A DNA stretch of 48,539 bases from Algoriphagus boritolerans DSM 17298 = JCM 18970 (GTDB taxonomy: Bacteria; Bacteroidota; Bacteroidia; Cytophagales; Cyclobacteriaceae). This document shows positions 35,470 to 43,425 of the stretch, piece after piece. Numbering within the stretch: position 1 is the stretch's first letter; each line of letters opens with the position of its first letter. The DNA lies in contig NZ_FNVR01000027.1 in NCBI RefSeq assembly GCF_900108085.1, positions 8,046 to 56,584 of the forward strand, in the 5' to 3' direction. The position numbers and the translations under genes are program-made. The notes below the pieces were generated by a model that saw only the letters and a program-made list of their open reading frames with translations, was not told where the DNA came from and made no database searches.

Positions 35470-37734
35470 TCAAGGAAATTTGAAGCTCACCATCAAAAAG
35501 TAATTTCTTCCCGGTGCATACATCAGGGTTTTGTTGGTGCCGATGGGACGGGTCAGGTGCTCATAATAGGTTTCGCTTAAGATATTTTGAACACCCCCTT
35601 TGATCAGGAGCATTTTACCGATCGGAAAGCTGGCATCCAAATCAAGAAGCGTGAAACCCGGAGTTTTTCCTTCTCCGAAAGCCTCAGAAATCCGCTCCTG
35701 TGTCAGTACATGTCTTAGGTTGATACCGGATTGAAGCTTTCCTTGGAAGAATTGACCTCTTACACCATAGCGAAGATCCAAGGGAGCAATCTCAGGAAGG
35801 GGTGCATCCAGGATTAGATCTTTGCCATAGGTATATGCCACGCCAAGTGTTTGGCTGAGTTGGGTGCTGAGTTGTTGTTTAAAATTGAGTTCAAAGCCGG
35901 TTTTCATGGCTTCATCCACATTCAAGTACTGCCGGACTCCAGGGCTAGAAGCCAATCGTGGCTTGAGTTCAGTTTTGACCGAAGTGATGTAATCGGTCAT
36001 GTAGGAACCGAAAAGGGTGAGTTCGAGGGAGATTTTCTCTCGGCTGTATCCAAGCACCAAATCCAACTCATTATTGGTTTCAGGTTTGATCTGAGGATCT
36101 CCCACCAATTCCCAAGGATCAACACCCACGGCGAGGTAATTGATATACCGCTCCAAAAGGCTTCCACTTCTGCGGACACTCGCTGCCCATAGTCCTAGGC
36201 TGAAAGCCCTTCCCAAATCCCGCTGCGCACCAATACTGATTCCCGGGTTGAGTTGTGTACTCTTTGCCTCGCTGTGCAATTGGGCAAATTCTTCTGCTGG
36301 GTTGTTTGATACAGCCTGATTTACCTCCAATCGACCGGATGCGCTGATGACTGTGCCTCCCACAGGGATCAGATAGTTGGCAAAAAGTCCCGTTTTCCGA
36401 ATTTGTGAGTCTTGCCACAGATTGTCCTGAAATACCTTTCCAGCCATCGGGCCGGCTGTAATGGTGCGGGTACGGATACCATCGGCTGATTCTTCCTTGA
36501 AATCCACCCCGGCAAAGAGTTTTCCCTGAGCAAATTTCCATTCTCCTTCACTTCTGAATCCCCAGTTTTGTGTGATGACTGGAGTAGCAGCATCCATCAT
36601 GCGGGGTTCGCGGAGCAGGTTGTCCATCAAGTGATCCACCCGAGTGAAGTAGATGGAATTAGTCCACTGAGTCAGTGGCTTTCCTGTGAAAGTCCGGGAA
36701 TGCTTCAGGCTTCCCATCCAAGTGTCATCGGTACGAAGATCCATCCCAAGAGAAGGAAAATCTACATCGCGGGCAAAGTTGCGGTTAACTTAAAACTGAA
36801 CCAAGTCCTTTTGAGTGGCCAGAAAATCAGCGTAAAGCCCTATCGTCCCTCGTTTGAAGTTTGCGGGAATAGGATTGCCATCTCCATCGAGATAGTCATT
36901 TCCAGCCGAGTAGCTTCCCAGTATTCCTATATCGTACTTGGATCCTTGGAATCCTACGCGGGCATCATTTCTCCATACATCTCCATTGGTCTCAAACATG
37001 GAAGAAATCCGTCCATAGATTCCTGGAAAGGAAGTGAAATTTGGAGCTTCCTGGATGTAGTTGATCGTGCCGCCGAGACCGATTCCGTAGCGAAGTGCAT
37101 GTGGACCTTTGAGAATCTCCACTTCACGGATTCGATTGAGTGCGACTTGTGAAGTAGGCGGATCCATACGATTTGGGCAGGCAGCATTGGCAGATTGGAG
37201 GCCATTGACCACGATATTGAGTTGGTCGTACTTGAATCCACGCATCACCGGATCAAAACCAAAACTGCTGCTTTTGCGGATACCAGAGACGACCGGATCC
37301 AGTCCAAGTATTGCGCCAGCATCATGGTGAAGGCGCTCCTGATCAGAGATGAGTATTTTTTTGTCTTTTTCCTCAGACATTTTCAGAGAAATGACTGAGA
37401 CAGGCTGTAGCCCGTGGAGCTGCTCCCGACGGAAGATCACGCTGGTATTCGCAGCTTCGGCCAATTCATTTGGATCAAGTGTCCAGCTACTGTAGCTGAG
37501 GTGACTGAGGTAAAGCCATGTTTCTCCATCAATCAGAAGAGATATTTGACCATTTTCGTCAGAGACTCCCTTTTGAAACCCATATCGATAGGTGACACCC
37601 GGAATTCCTTCCTGAGATTCGGAGTCTTTGATTTGTAGATTTTTTGCTTGCTGCGCAACCGCAGTGGAAAGGGTATAGAGTATCAGGGCAAGGGCAAAAG
37701 TCAGCCCAGCTCCCAGTGAAGTTAACTTTTTCAT
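35470..37734 (-). pseudogene. OprC/NosA-like copper TonB receptor, interrupted by an in-frame TAA
   Basis: One continuous frame of 755 codons is broken only by TAA at 36792-36790 (codon 315). The first part has the signal peptide (LTFALALILYTLSTAVAQQ), a carboxypeptidase-like domain, and a plug with Cys186-Pro-Asn-Arg-Met190 followed by DPPTS, the CxxxM copper site known from OprC. Past the stop, homology continues without shift (VNRNFARDVDFPSLGMDLRT, then a barrel ending RNYFLMVSFKF). The sense codon expected there is unclear; AAA or CAA to TAA is a one-base change. Last gene of an operon with an NnrS-like and a CDGKC protein. A real nonsense mutation or a sequencing error are both possible. 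Confidence 0.85.
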
Positions 37735-37775
37735 GAGTTTGGATTTTAGTAATCATTTGGGACAAAAAGTCCTAA

Positions 37776-37792
37776 ACCGACTTTTAGTCGGT
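37776..37792 (-). terminator. Short hairpin between the CDGKC gene and the copper receptor
   Basis: ACCGACT and AGTCGGT around a TTT loop, 8 bp after the upstream stop codon on the minus strand and 42 bp before the receptor start. A second small stem (GGAC/GTCC around 37760-37772) follows. It may attenuate or stabilise the operon transcript instead of ending it. Confidence 0.4.
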
Positions 37793-37799
37793 CTTTTTC

Positions 37800-38222
37800 T
37801 CAGGAAAAAACGAGTTGTGGGGGGTGGAAAAAATCCATTTCGGAACCTGTTGTCAGATTCTTTTTATAGAAGGAATTGGGATGAAGTTCCAAATAGTCTT
37901 TCAACTTGAGTACTATAGGGTTGAGCGTGATTTGTTCAGGGAAAACCAGTCTGAGCTCTTCCAAGGTGATTTCAGTTTGACCTTCTGTCTGGTTTTTAGC
38001 TTCTGAGAGACGTTTTCCAAGCTCACATTTTCCGTCGCATTGGAGTTCGGGCTTGTCCTTATTGACACAATACAGCGCAGTAATTTGTTTTCGATCCAAG
38101 TAAAAATTTACTTGAATAAACGTATAGCCCATTCCGTTGAGTAGGATCAAAAAGATCAGGACACTATGAAGCCAAGTTCTAAGCACGGGAATCCAAAGTT
38201 GGGTTAGGTTTTTCGGTTTCAT
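37800..38222 (-). CDS. Conserved Bacteroidota membrane-anchored protein with CDGKC motif
   Basis: 140 residues. One N-terminal hydrophobic helix (LHSVLIFLILLNGMGYTFIQ), then NFYLDRKQITALYCVNKDKP and CDGKCELGKRL. The combination of FYLDR, C-x-NK-x-KP and C-x-GKC recurs in small proteins beside metal TonB receptors in Bacteroidota. The three cysteines (CVNKDKPELQC, CDGKC) could bind copper on the periplasmic side; that is inference. The start overlaps the NnrS-like gene by 44 bp and it precedes the copper receptor by 65 bp, so the three form one transcription unit. Confidence 0.7.
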   Translation of the reverse strand: MKPKNLTQLWIPVLRTWLHSVLIFLILLNGMGYTFIQVNFYLDRKQITALYCVNKDKPELQCDGKCELGKRLSEAKNQTEGQTEITLEELRLVFPEQITLNPIVLKLKDYLELHPNSFYKKNLTTGSEMDFFHPPQLVFS

Positions 38223-39306
38223 TGTGATTTAAATTACTTGGGCATTCCCTTTGTCGGATTTTCCAGAGAATTACACCCGCCATCAGTCCAAACTGAATTA
38301 GGATCAAGTACCCATTGGCTACGCCGAATATTTTGCGAAGCTCATGCATTTCAAGCAAGCTGAAAATAATTCTTCCCAATAAACTGACTTGAAAAAGCGT
38401 CCAAGTCATCCAAAGAATGGGATGGTAGGGTGTCTCCCGAATGCCAAAGATGATGGGGAAAATAATCGGTGCATGCGCCCATATCATGGAAAAGGTGAAG
38501 CCCAGAAAAAAGGTATGGAGCAAAAGATCATAGAAAAGCGAATGACTCTCCAATCCCAAAAGGATCAGCCCGTGAATTCCCAGCCAGATATAGCCCACTC
38601 GGAGCCCAATCCCGATGTATCGGAATTGGGCTGGTTTTCTGGAGGCGACTTTTGCCATATCAAAAACTAACAGCCAGATCGCGATCAGGAAAGTAGCTGA
38701 GCCCATGAGTTCATTTCCCCAAGAGTGAAAAGGGATAATTAAGCCGATGGTGAAAAATAGCAATAGAACCTTCAAAGCTAATTTGGACCAAGCCGGAACT
38801 GGCAAGAACTGACTGAGTTCAAGTCGCTCTCCGACAATGGTAAATAAAAGGAATCCGATCCACCAAATGCTGCCTGCTGCAATTAGGCCAGTTTGAAAAG
38901 CCAAAAGATTTCCGATAAACCAGGAAGCCGCTCCAGCATAAAGCAGCACTGAGTGAAATTCGGGATGCTTCAGGGTCTGTATGTGCATTATTATGCCAAG
39001 ACCCAGAGAACCCGCCATCAGTAAAATCAGACCCAAGTCAGTGAATCCAAGCAGAAAAGGTAATATGGAAGCGCAGGTAAGAAGAGGTATAAAAAGCCAG
39101 GTTCTCTTTTTCATCACCATAGCCCGTTCGATAGAGATCAGCGTACCCAAAAAACTTCCAACCATCAAGAGGCCATGATTCATTCCTGCCGAAGCTATTG
39201 GGATCATCAAACATCCCAATCGAATCCAACCACCTGCTATTCCTCCCATCAGTCCGGTTAGAACAAAAGGAATAAGGTAATAGGGTTGTAATAACCTAGT
39301 TTTCAT
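38179..39306 (-). CDS. NnrS-like polytopic membrane protein
   Basis: 375 residues with about ten to twelve membrane helices. It has histidine-bearing helix motifs of the NnrS family (AGMNHGLLMVGSFLGTLISI near the start, LLHTFFLGFTFSMIWAHAPI in the second half). NnrS is a heme- and copper-containing inner-membrane protein that protects against NO-derived stress, usually under NO-responsive control. Here the promoter has a -7 box TAATTTTG (39359-39352, minus) and a 22-bp palindrome centred 24 bp upstream, of the same type as at the FAS1 gene, so Rrf2-A control is likely. First gene of an operon with the CDGKC protein and copper receptor. Confidence 0.75.
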   Translation of the reverse strand: MKTRLLQPYYLIPFVLTGLMGGIAGGWIRLGCLMIPIASAGMNHGLLMVGSFLGTLISIERAMVMKKRTWLFIPLLTCASILPFLLGFTDLGLILLMAGSLGLGIIMHIQTLKHPEFHSVLLYAGAASWFIGNLLAFQTGLIAAGSIWWIGFLLFTIVGERLELSQFLPVPAWSKLALKVLLLFFTIGLIIPFHSWGNELMGSATFLIAIWLLVFDMAKVASRKPAQFRYIGIGLRVGYIWLGIHGLILLGLESHSLFYDLLLHTFFLGFTFSMIWAHAPIIFPIIFGIRETPYHPILWMTWTLFQVSLLGRIIFSLLEMHELRKIFGVANGYLILIQFGLMAGVILWKIRQRECPSNLNHNETEKPNPTLDSRA

Positions 39307-39351
39307 TGATATGGATATTTTTTTGAGAAAGAATTGAGGATTTTGCTTTCA

Positions 39352-39394
39352 CAAAATTACATTAATTTTATATAAAGGATAAAAAAGTCCTTTA
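39352..39394 (-). promoter_or_regulatory. NnrS operon promoter with Rrf2-A-type palindrome
   Basis: Perfect arms TAAAGGA (39373-39379) and TCCTTTA (39388-39394) with an 8-nt AT centre; -7 box TAATTTTG on the minus strand at 39359-39352. The palindrome is centred over the -33 position, also about 110 bp from the divergent DUF302 gene, which may share it. Confidence 0.6.
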
Positions 39395-39498
39395 ATAAAT
39401 TTTTACTTAATTTTTAGATCCGATTTCTGGTCTCTGTGTGACTTAGGTTACGGTAAATAGGTCATTTTCTATTCAACTTAATACTACTTAATCTGAAC

Positions 39499-39888
39499 AT
39501 GGAAGCAACGCTGGAAAATCATTGGGAAACCGTCTATCAGACCAAAGACACCACCAAAGTCGAAGCAGGGTTAAAAGAAGAGGGTTTCGGTATTCTAACC
39601 GAAATCGACATTCAGGCCACCATGAAAAAAAAGCTGGACAAAGACTATCCGCCCTTTCTGATATTGGGTGCCTGCAATCCGGTTTTTGCGGACAAAGTGC
39701 TGATTGAAGAACCTCACGTAAGCACACTTTTGCCCTGCAATGTGACCATCCGAAGTCTCGGAGGAGAAGACTACGAAGTAGCGATCATGGATCCGGCTGC
39801 CGCAATGTCGGTGGTGCAAAATCCAGCCATCGAGTCACTAGCCGGAGAAGTACGGGGCAAGCTGATGAGTATGCTGGAGGGGCTTTGA
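39499..39888 (+). CDS. DUF302 domain protein
   Basis: 129 residues, no signal peptide, one DUF302 domain: VEAGLKEEGFGILTEIDIQA, then PPFLILGACNPVFADKVL (the CNP motif) and STLLPCNVTIRSL (LPC motif), with IMDPAAAMSVV near the end. The two cysteine motifs are the family's hallmark; function is unknown, though the fold is found with heme, copper and sulfur-stress genes. Divergent from the NnrS operon across the palindrome at 39373-39394. Confidence 0.85.
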   Translation: MEATLENHWETVYQTKDTTKVEAGLKEEGFGILTEIDIQATMKKKLDKDYPPFLILGACNPVFADKVLIEEPHVSTLLPCNVTIRSLGGEDYEVAIMDPAAAMSVVQNPAIESLAGEVRGKLMSMLEGL

Positions 39889-39979
39889 TTTCTAAAAGTC
39901 TTGGAAGATAGAAGGTATTAGGAGGTGGGACTTTTGGCTAGACTTATCTCTTGTTATTTTTGGGACTTGTTCCTAACCT

Positions 39980-40596
39980 ATGCCAACTCAAAAAATAAAA
40001 AGGGGACTAAGAAAAGCCCGCCTGATTGCCTATCGTGAAACTTCGCACGATCCAATTGATAACCTATGGGCTTTCGTGGGTTCTTTTTTAGGATTGAGTA
40101 CCATTGGATTGATGCAGAATGTCTTTATGCAATTGAAAATCTTGATGCTCTTTTTCTGATTGGAGCCTTTGGGGCAAGTGCGGTTTTACTGTTTGGCATG
40201 ACCAATAGTCCTACTTCACAACCAAGTAAGTTAATTTTTGGAAGTCTAATTTCTGCATTTATTGGTGTATCGGCTTACAAACAATTTTCCAGTACAGAAT
40301 ACATCTGGATTTCTCCAGCTTTGGCAGTTTCCTTGTCCATTTTGGCAATGCAATACACCAAAACTCTCCAACCTCTGGGCGGGGCCATTGCCTTGATCGC
40401 CAATATTGGCTCGGAAGAAGTGAGGCAAATGGATTATTTCTATGTGATCAACCCGGTGTTGACGGGTATTCTGACTCTTTTTCTTGCTTCGGTTTTGATC
40501 AACAACCTCTCAAAAAATCGCCTCTATCCCTACTGGGATGTTAATATCCGGGAGTTGAGCTATTGGGATAAAATTCAGTTTTGGAAGCGGCGTTAA
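39980..40596 (+). pseudogene. HPP-family membrane protein gene with a -1 frameshift
   Basis: From ATG 39980 the frame encodes the expected HPP start (LIAYRETSHDPIDNLWAFVG, SFLGLSTIGLMQNVFMQLK) and runs into TGA at 40157. Homology then continues in the -1 frame (NLDALFLIGAFGASAVLLFG, TKTLQPLGGAIALIANIGSE) to TAA at 40596. The switch falls at the AAAA run 40136-40139: rereading one A joins the parts without a gap, so one A is probably missing. The intact product would have four to five membrane helices; relatives are linked to nitrite/anion transport, and the HPP signature loop is SPTSQPSK here. A shorter start at 40066 reads unrelated sequence first. Confidence 0.8.
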
Positions 40597-41066
40597 GTGC
40601 CTTTTATCCAAAACTGATCATTCAAATTCTCCACAAATTTTTCCCGCTCCGCATGTGCTGCTATACCCTCTAATTGTTTTGATCCGGCTTTTTCCTGAAT
40701 GACAGGAAAAAGAACCCGCTCCTCAAACCGGATGTGTTTTTCAAGTTCTTCTTCGATGAGGCCCAGCGTTTTTTCGGGATTTTCCCAAGATGAAAAGAGC
40801 TTTCTTAGACGCTTATGCTCACTTAAGGCCTGCTTGATCATTGGATCTTCCTCTGGCAGGATGAGAAAGATGAGTTTTTCTTCCTCATCGAAGTGGGTCT
40901 GTAGATGATTTCCCCAAAACCATTCGCAGTAGTCTTTTATCCGTTCGGGGCCAACACCAAACTTAAATCCCTGTCGGATTTTCCAACAGAGCAAAAGCCC
41001 GTGGTGATGATCGTGGCTGAGGTGATGGAGGGCTGGGTGGCGCTTGAGGGGAGCTTTCTTTTCCAT
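40593..41066 (-). CDS. Hemerythrin-like (HHE) domain protein
   Basis: 157 residues, soluble. A four-helix di-iron protein with the ligand pattern HHLSHDHHHGL, FWGNHLQTHFDEEEKL, LSEHKRLRK and LEKHIRFEERVLFPV. Proteins of this type bind O2 or NO, or repair NO-damaged iron centres (YtfE-like), in the cytoplasm. It is the last gene of the cbb3-type oxidase operon, 22 bp after the truncated hemoglobin pseudogene. Its TAA and that of the convergent HPP gene share bases 40594-40595. Confidence 0.85.
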   Translation of the reverse strand: MEKKAPLKRHPALHHLSHDHHHGLLLCWKIRQGFKFGVGPERIKDYCEWFWGNHLQTHFDEEEKLIFLILPEEDPMIKQALSEHKRLRKLFSSWENPEKTLGLIEEELEKHIRFEERVLFPVIQEKAGSKQLEGIAAHAEREKFVENLNDQFWIKGT

Positions 41067-41088
41067 GGTCGTGTAGGGTTGAATTTGA

Positions 41089-41481
41089 TTACAAAATGGG
41101 ATCTACGGTGGAAGTTCGGTAATAATTGATTTTGAGATGAAACATTCCAGCCATTCGTTCCCCTTGCCATTTGGCACGCTCGGCCTTTTCTCCTGAGAAA
41201 TTTTCATCCACAGTTTTGAAGAAAAGCCGAACCTAGCGTTTGAAATGAGCTTTTTCCACCGGTAAATGGGCATGAGGGACAAATGGGCTTCCCTGATAGG
41301 TGTGTTGGTCGAGAAGGACCGTTTGCCAAAATCGGTACATTTTCTCCAAGTGCTCCGGCCATCGTTCTTGAATGACATCTTCGAAGATGTCTTTCAAAAG
41401 AGCGTCCTTTCGGACTTTTCCATAAAATGTATCCCCTAAAACCCGGATATCGCTCAGGTCGAGTATGTCTGATTTGTTCAT
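41089..41481 (-). pseudogene. Group III truncated hemoglobin with an in-frame TAG
   Basis: 131 codons from ATG 41481 to TAA 41089, with TAG at 41235-41233 (codon 83). The first part is typical trHb3 (LGDTFYGKVRKDALLKDIFE, RFWQTVLLDQHTYQG, HAHLPVEKAHFKR). The stop replaces the tryptophan that normally follows (HF-R/K-R-W), and TGG to TAG is one base. The frame continues with VRLFFKTVDENFSGEKAERA and a complete C-terminus (MAGMFHLKINYYRTS). The lost part carries helices G/H, so an 82-residue product would be non-functional. TAG ends other genes here, so this is not a reassigned codon. Mutation or sequence error cannot be separated by eye. The start overlaps the upstream stop (TAATG). Confidence 0.85.
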
Positions 41482-41903
41482 TAGAAAAAGGATTGGTAAT
41501 GGTCTGGTTTCCAGTACATGATAAAGTAAAAGAGCGCAAATCCCACAAAGGAGATCAAGGTAGCCCATACCCAGGCAGGGATTCCTTTAGGAGTCTCCGA
41601 ACCTCGAATGAGGAAGAAGTCATTGCGTTCACTCCCGTAGGAATTGATAGTTACCGGAACTTGGTCGGTTACTACCTCCCCATCCTGAAGTCCTACTACG
41701 GCGATCGAGGGGCCGTTTCTGACTTCAAAGGAAACGGTTTTAAGACCTTCTTTGCCTGAAGTAGATTGGGCAACAATCCGTAATTGATGCTTGCCGTCGG
41801 GAATCTTGGTGCTATCGAGGACAAACTTGACCGGAGGATTGAATTCTGCAAAGGGTACCGGATCCTCATCGAGAAATACCCTGATTTTTCGATTGTCGTT
41901 CAT
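41481..41903 (-). CDS. Membrane-anchored Ig-like accessory protein of the oxidase operon
   Basis: 140 residues. The N-terminal part is a beta-sandwich (KIRVFLDEDPVPFAEFNPPV, KIPDGKHQLRIVAQSTSGKE), followed by a C-terminal membrane helix (IPAWVWATLISFVGFALFYF). No signal peptide is visible, so the orientation is uncertain. It is translationally coupled on both sides: ATGA overlap with the upstream 90-residue gene and TAATG with the hemoglobin. The FNPPVxFxLDTxxIPDG-type opening is seen in Bacteroidota proteins encoded with cbb3-like oxidases. It may be a small structural subunit or assembly factor replacing CcoQ/CcoH; inference. Confidence 0.65.
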   Translation of the reverse strand: MNDNRKIRVFLDEDPVPFAEFNPPVKFVLDSTKIPDGKHQLRIVAQSTSGKEGLKTVSFEVRNGPSIAVVGLQDGEVVTDQVPVTINSYGSERNDFFLIRGSETPKGIPAWVWATLISFVGFALFYFIMYWKPDHYQSFF

Positions 41904-42172
41904 AGTTCTGGACTGGATTTGAGAATCATGTTTTTGATATGTTCGGGGCTTCTTTCTCCGGGTTTCATGAGGAATTTGACACTATAAATGAGGGTCAAAA
42001 GCACCACGAGTACGGCGCCTCCTATAATATAATATTCGGAATCAGCCTGCGGTCCAGTACCATGATTGATGTCCTGGAGCAATTCGGGCTGATTTCTTTT
42101 GCAAACATCACACGGGAATGCCTGAATGACAGATGCGAAGAAGACCAAAAGCAATAGACGCCACTTTTTCAT
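41900..42172 (-). CDS. Small membrane protein with periplasmic CxxC
   Basis: 90 residues. Signal peptide MKKWRLLLLVFFASVIQAFP, then CDVCKRNQP (Cys21 and Cys24 right after the probable cleavage site), a short polar stretch and one membrane helix (YYIIGGAVLVVLLTLIYSVK) with a basic cytoplasmic end. It has 4-bp overlaps (ATGA) with both neighbours. A periplasmic CxxC tethered next to a heme-copper oxidase suggests copper delivery or redox assembly; that is inference, and no named family is recognised. Confidence 0.65.
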   Translation of the reverse strand: MKKWRLLLLVFFASVIQAFPCDVCKRNQPELLQDINHGTGPQADSEYYIIGGAVLVVLLTLIYSVKFLMKPGERSPEHIKNMILKSSPEL

Positions 42173-42405
42173 GATTTCCAGTAATTGTTTGCCATGGCAA
42201 TTGTTTGGAATTCGATGGCGATAACCTGTGCCGAGGCGATCAGTTGCGCGGTGTCTTGGGCGTAGTCGACGCGGAGCTTTTTGCGGATTTCGGGGTCGGT
42301 CTGGATGGCGACGATGGATTTTCGGGCAAGTTTGATGGCCAGATTTCGTCCTTCCTGTGGAGTCGCAATGATAAGGGATTCGAGGTAGATTTCGGAAGAT
42401 TGCAT
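42169..42405 (-). CDS. Small helical protein of the oxidase operon, unknown function
   Basis: 78 residues from the ATG at 42405 (MQSSEIYLESLIIATPQEGR); the open frame extends upstream inside the cytochrome gene in another frame and is not coding there. It is predicted all-helical, soluble and fairly conserved-looking (KLARKSIVAIQTDPEIRKKL, AQLIASAQVIAIEFQTIAMA). It starts 10 bp after the cytochrome gene stop and overlaps the CxxC gene by 4 bp. No family recognised. Confidence 0.65.
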   Translation of the reverse strand: MQSSEIYLESLIIATPQEGRNLAIKLARKSIVAIQTDPEIRKKLRVDYAQDTAQLIASAQVIAIEFQTIAMANNYWKS

Positions 42406-42415
42406 GGAATATCGA

Positions 42416-43414
42416 TTATTGGTTAAGGATAAATTTTCGGATTTCGGCGACTTGCCTAGGAGTGACGTCAGGAGCCTGATTACCCCAACTTTGGCGTTCA
42501 TGAGTAGCAATAGCGGAGATTTCTTCATCGGTGAGGAGATCGGCAAATCCCGGCATGACACCAAACTCCGGGCGAGCATCGTAACCGGACAAGATGATCT
42601 GAACCAGGATATTGGGATCGGGATCATTGACGATTTTGCTGCCTACCAGTGGAGGAAATGCCCCTGCAATTCCCTCACCGTTTGGCTGATGACAGGCAGA
42701 ACAGGTTTCGGTGTAGAGCTGAAGCCCATCCAGTCCCAAATTAGTGTTTCCGATTGGGTATTCTGATTTCCTTCTGGTCGAAGGAATGAAATCAGGACTC
42801 AAGTCCTCTCCCAAATTTGTTTGGACGAGTGACTGGAGGTAAGCCACCAGTTCTAAAGCTTCTTTTTTAGCTACCAACTTGTGATCGGGTTTTTTCAAAA
42901 GCTCCCCGGGAACAGGTACGATAACGTCTTTTTGGGTGACCATGGCAGGTGACTTTTCTTCAAAAAGCCAAGGATAGCTTGGCATTACAGACTCTTTGAC
43001 TACAATTCGTGGATTGAATAGGTGAAGAAGATGCCATTCTTTTCCGGGTTGTCTTTTTCCTACTTCGGTCAGGTCTGGGCCTGTTCTTTCACTGCCGAGC
43101 AGGGATGGAGACTGCCGCCAAAGGTCCTGTCGCTGCTTACTGTAATAATAATCTGATGCCAAGGAAGGCCGCTGACCCCACACGTGATCCATTTCGATAT
43201 TTCTCACTTGTTGGGTATGACAGGCCATGCAATTTTCAGAGACATAGACTTGTAGACCTTTGAGTTCCTCCGAGCTCATTTCCTTCATTCCCGGCAGAGG
43301 TTGGACCTTCTGAAGTTGGAGTGCAGGAAATACCGCAATGACCGTACTTAGTATTGCAAATCCCAAAAATGAAGTGATGACGAGGAGTTTATGATTTTTA
43401 TGAAAGTCAAACAT
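42416..43414 (-). CDS. CcoO-like cytochrome c subunit fused to a second cytochrome c domain
   Basis: 332 residues. An N-terminal membrane anchor (LLVITSFLGFAILSTVIAVF) is followed by a CcoO domain with heme motif Cys62-x2-Cys65-His66 (ENCMACHTQQ), the CcoO-typical HLFNPRIVVKESVMPSYPW with axial Met144, then a second class-I cytochrome c with Cys238-x2-Cys241-His242 (CSACHQPNGEG) and Met in FGVMPGF. In ordinary cbb3 oxidases CcoO has one heme and CcoP two; here one chain supplies two hemes and no CcoP follows. It passes electrons from a cytochrome c or bc1/ACIII donor to the catalytic subunit encoded 11 bp upstream. Confidence 0.85.
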   Translation of the reverse strand: MFDFHKNHKLLVITSFLGFAILSTVIAVFPALQLQKVQPLPGMKEMSSEELKGLQVYVSENCMACHTQQVRNIEMDHVWGQRPSLASDYYYSKQRQDLWRQSPSLLGSERTGPDLTEVGKRQPGKEWHLLHLFNPRIVVKESVMPSYPWLFEEKSPAMVTQKDVIVPVPGELLKKPDHKLVAKKEALELVAYLQSLVQTNLGEDLSPDFIPSTRRKSEYPIGNTNLGLDGLQLYTETCSACHQPNGEGIAGAFPPLVGSKIVNDPDPNILVQIILSGYDARPEFGVMPGFADLLTDEEISAIATHERQSWGNQAPDVTPRQVAEIRKFILNQ

Positions 43415-43425
43415 GATTTGCAGAG

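Noticed and set aside
35470..36744. A separate downstream gene starting at 36744.
   Set aside because: It is in frame with the preceding receptor part and starts in mid-barrel; one gene with a nonsense codon explains it better.
40133..40142. Programmed -1 frameshift in the HPP gene.
   Set aside because: The site is TTGAAAATC, not a canonical X-XXY-YYZ heptamer, and no strong downstream hairpin is evident; a base loss is simpler.
41233..41235. Reassigned TAG or an unusual amino acid.
   Set aside because: TAG ends ordinary genes in this window (for example at 3001-3003 and 24392-24394) and no recoding structure is visible.
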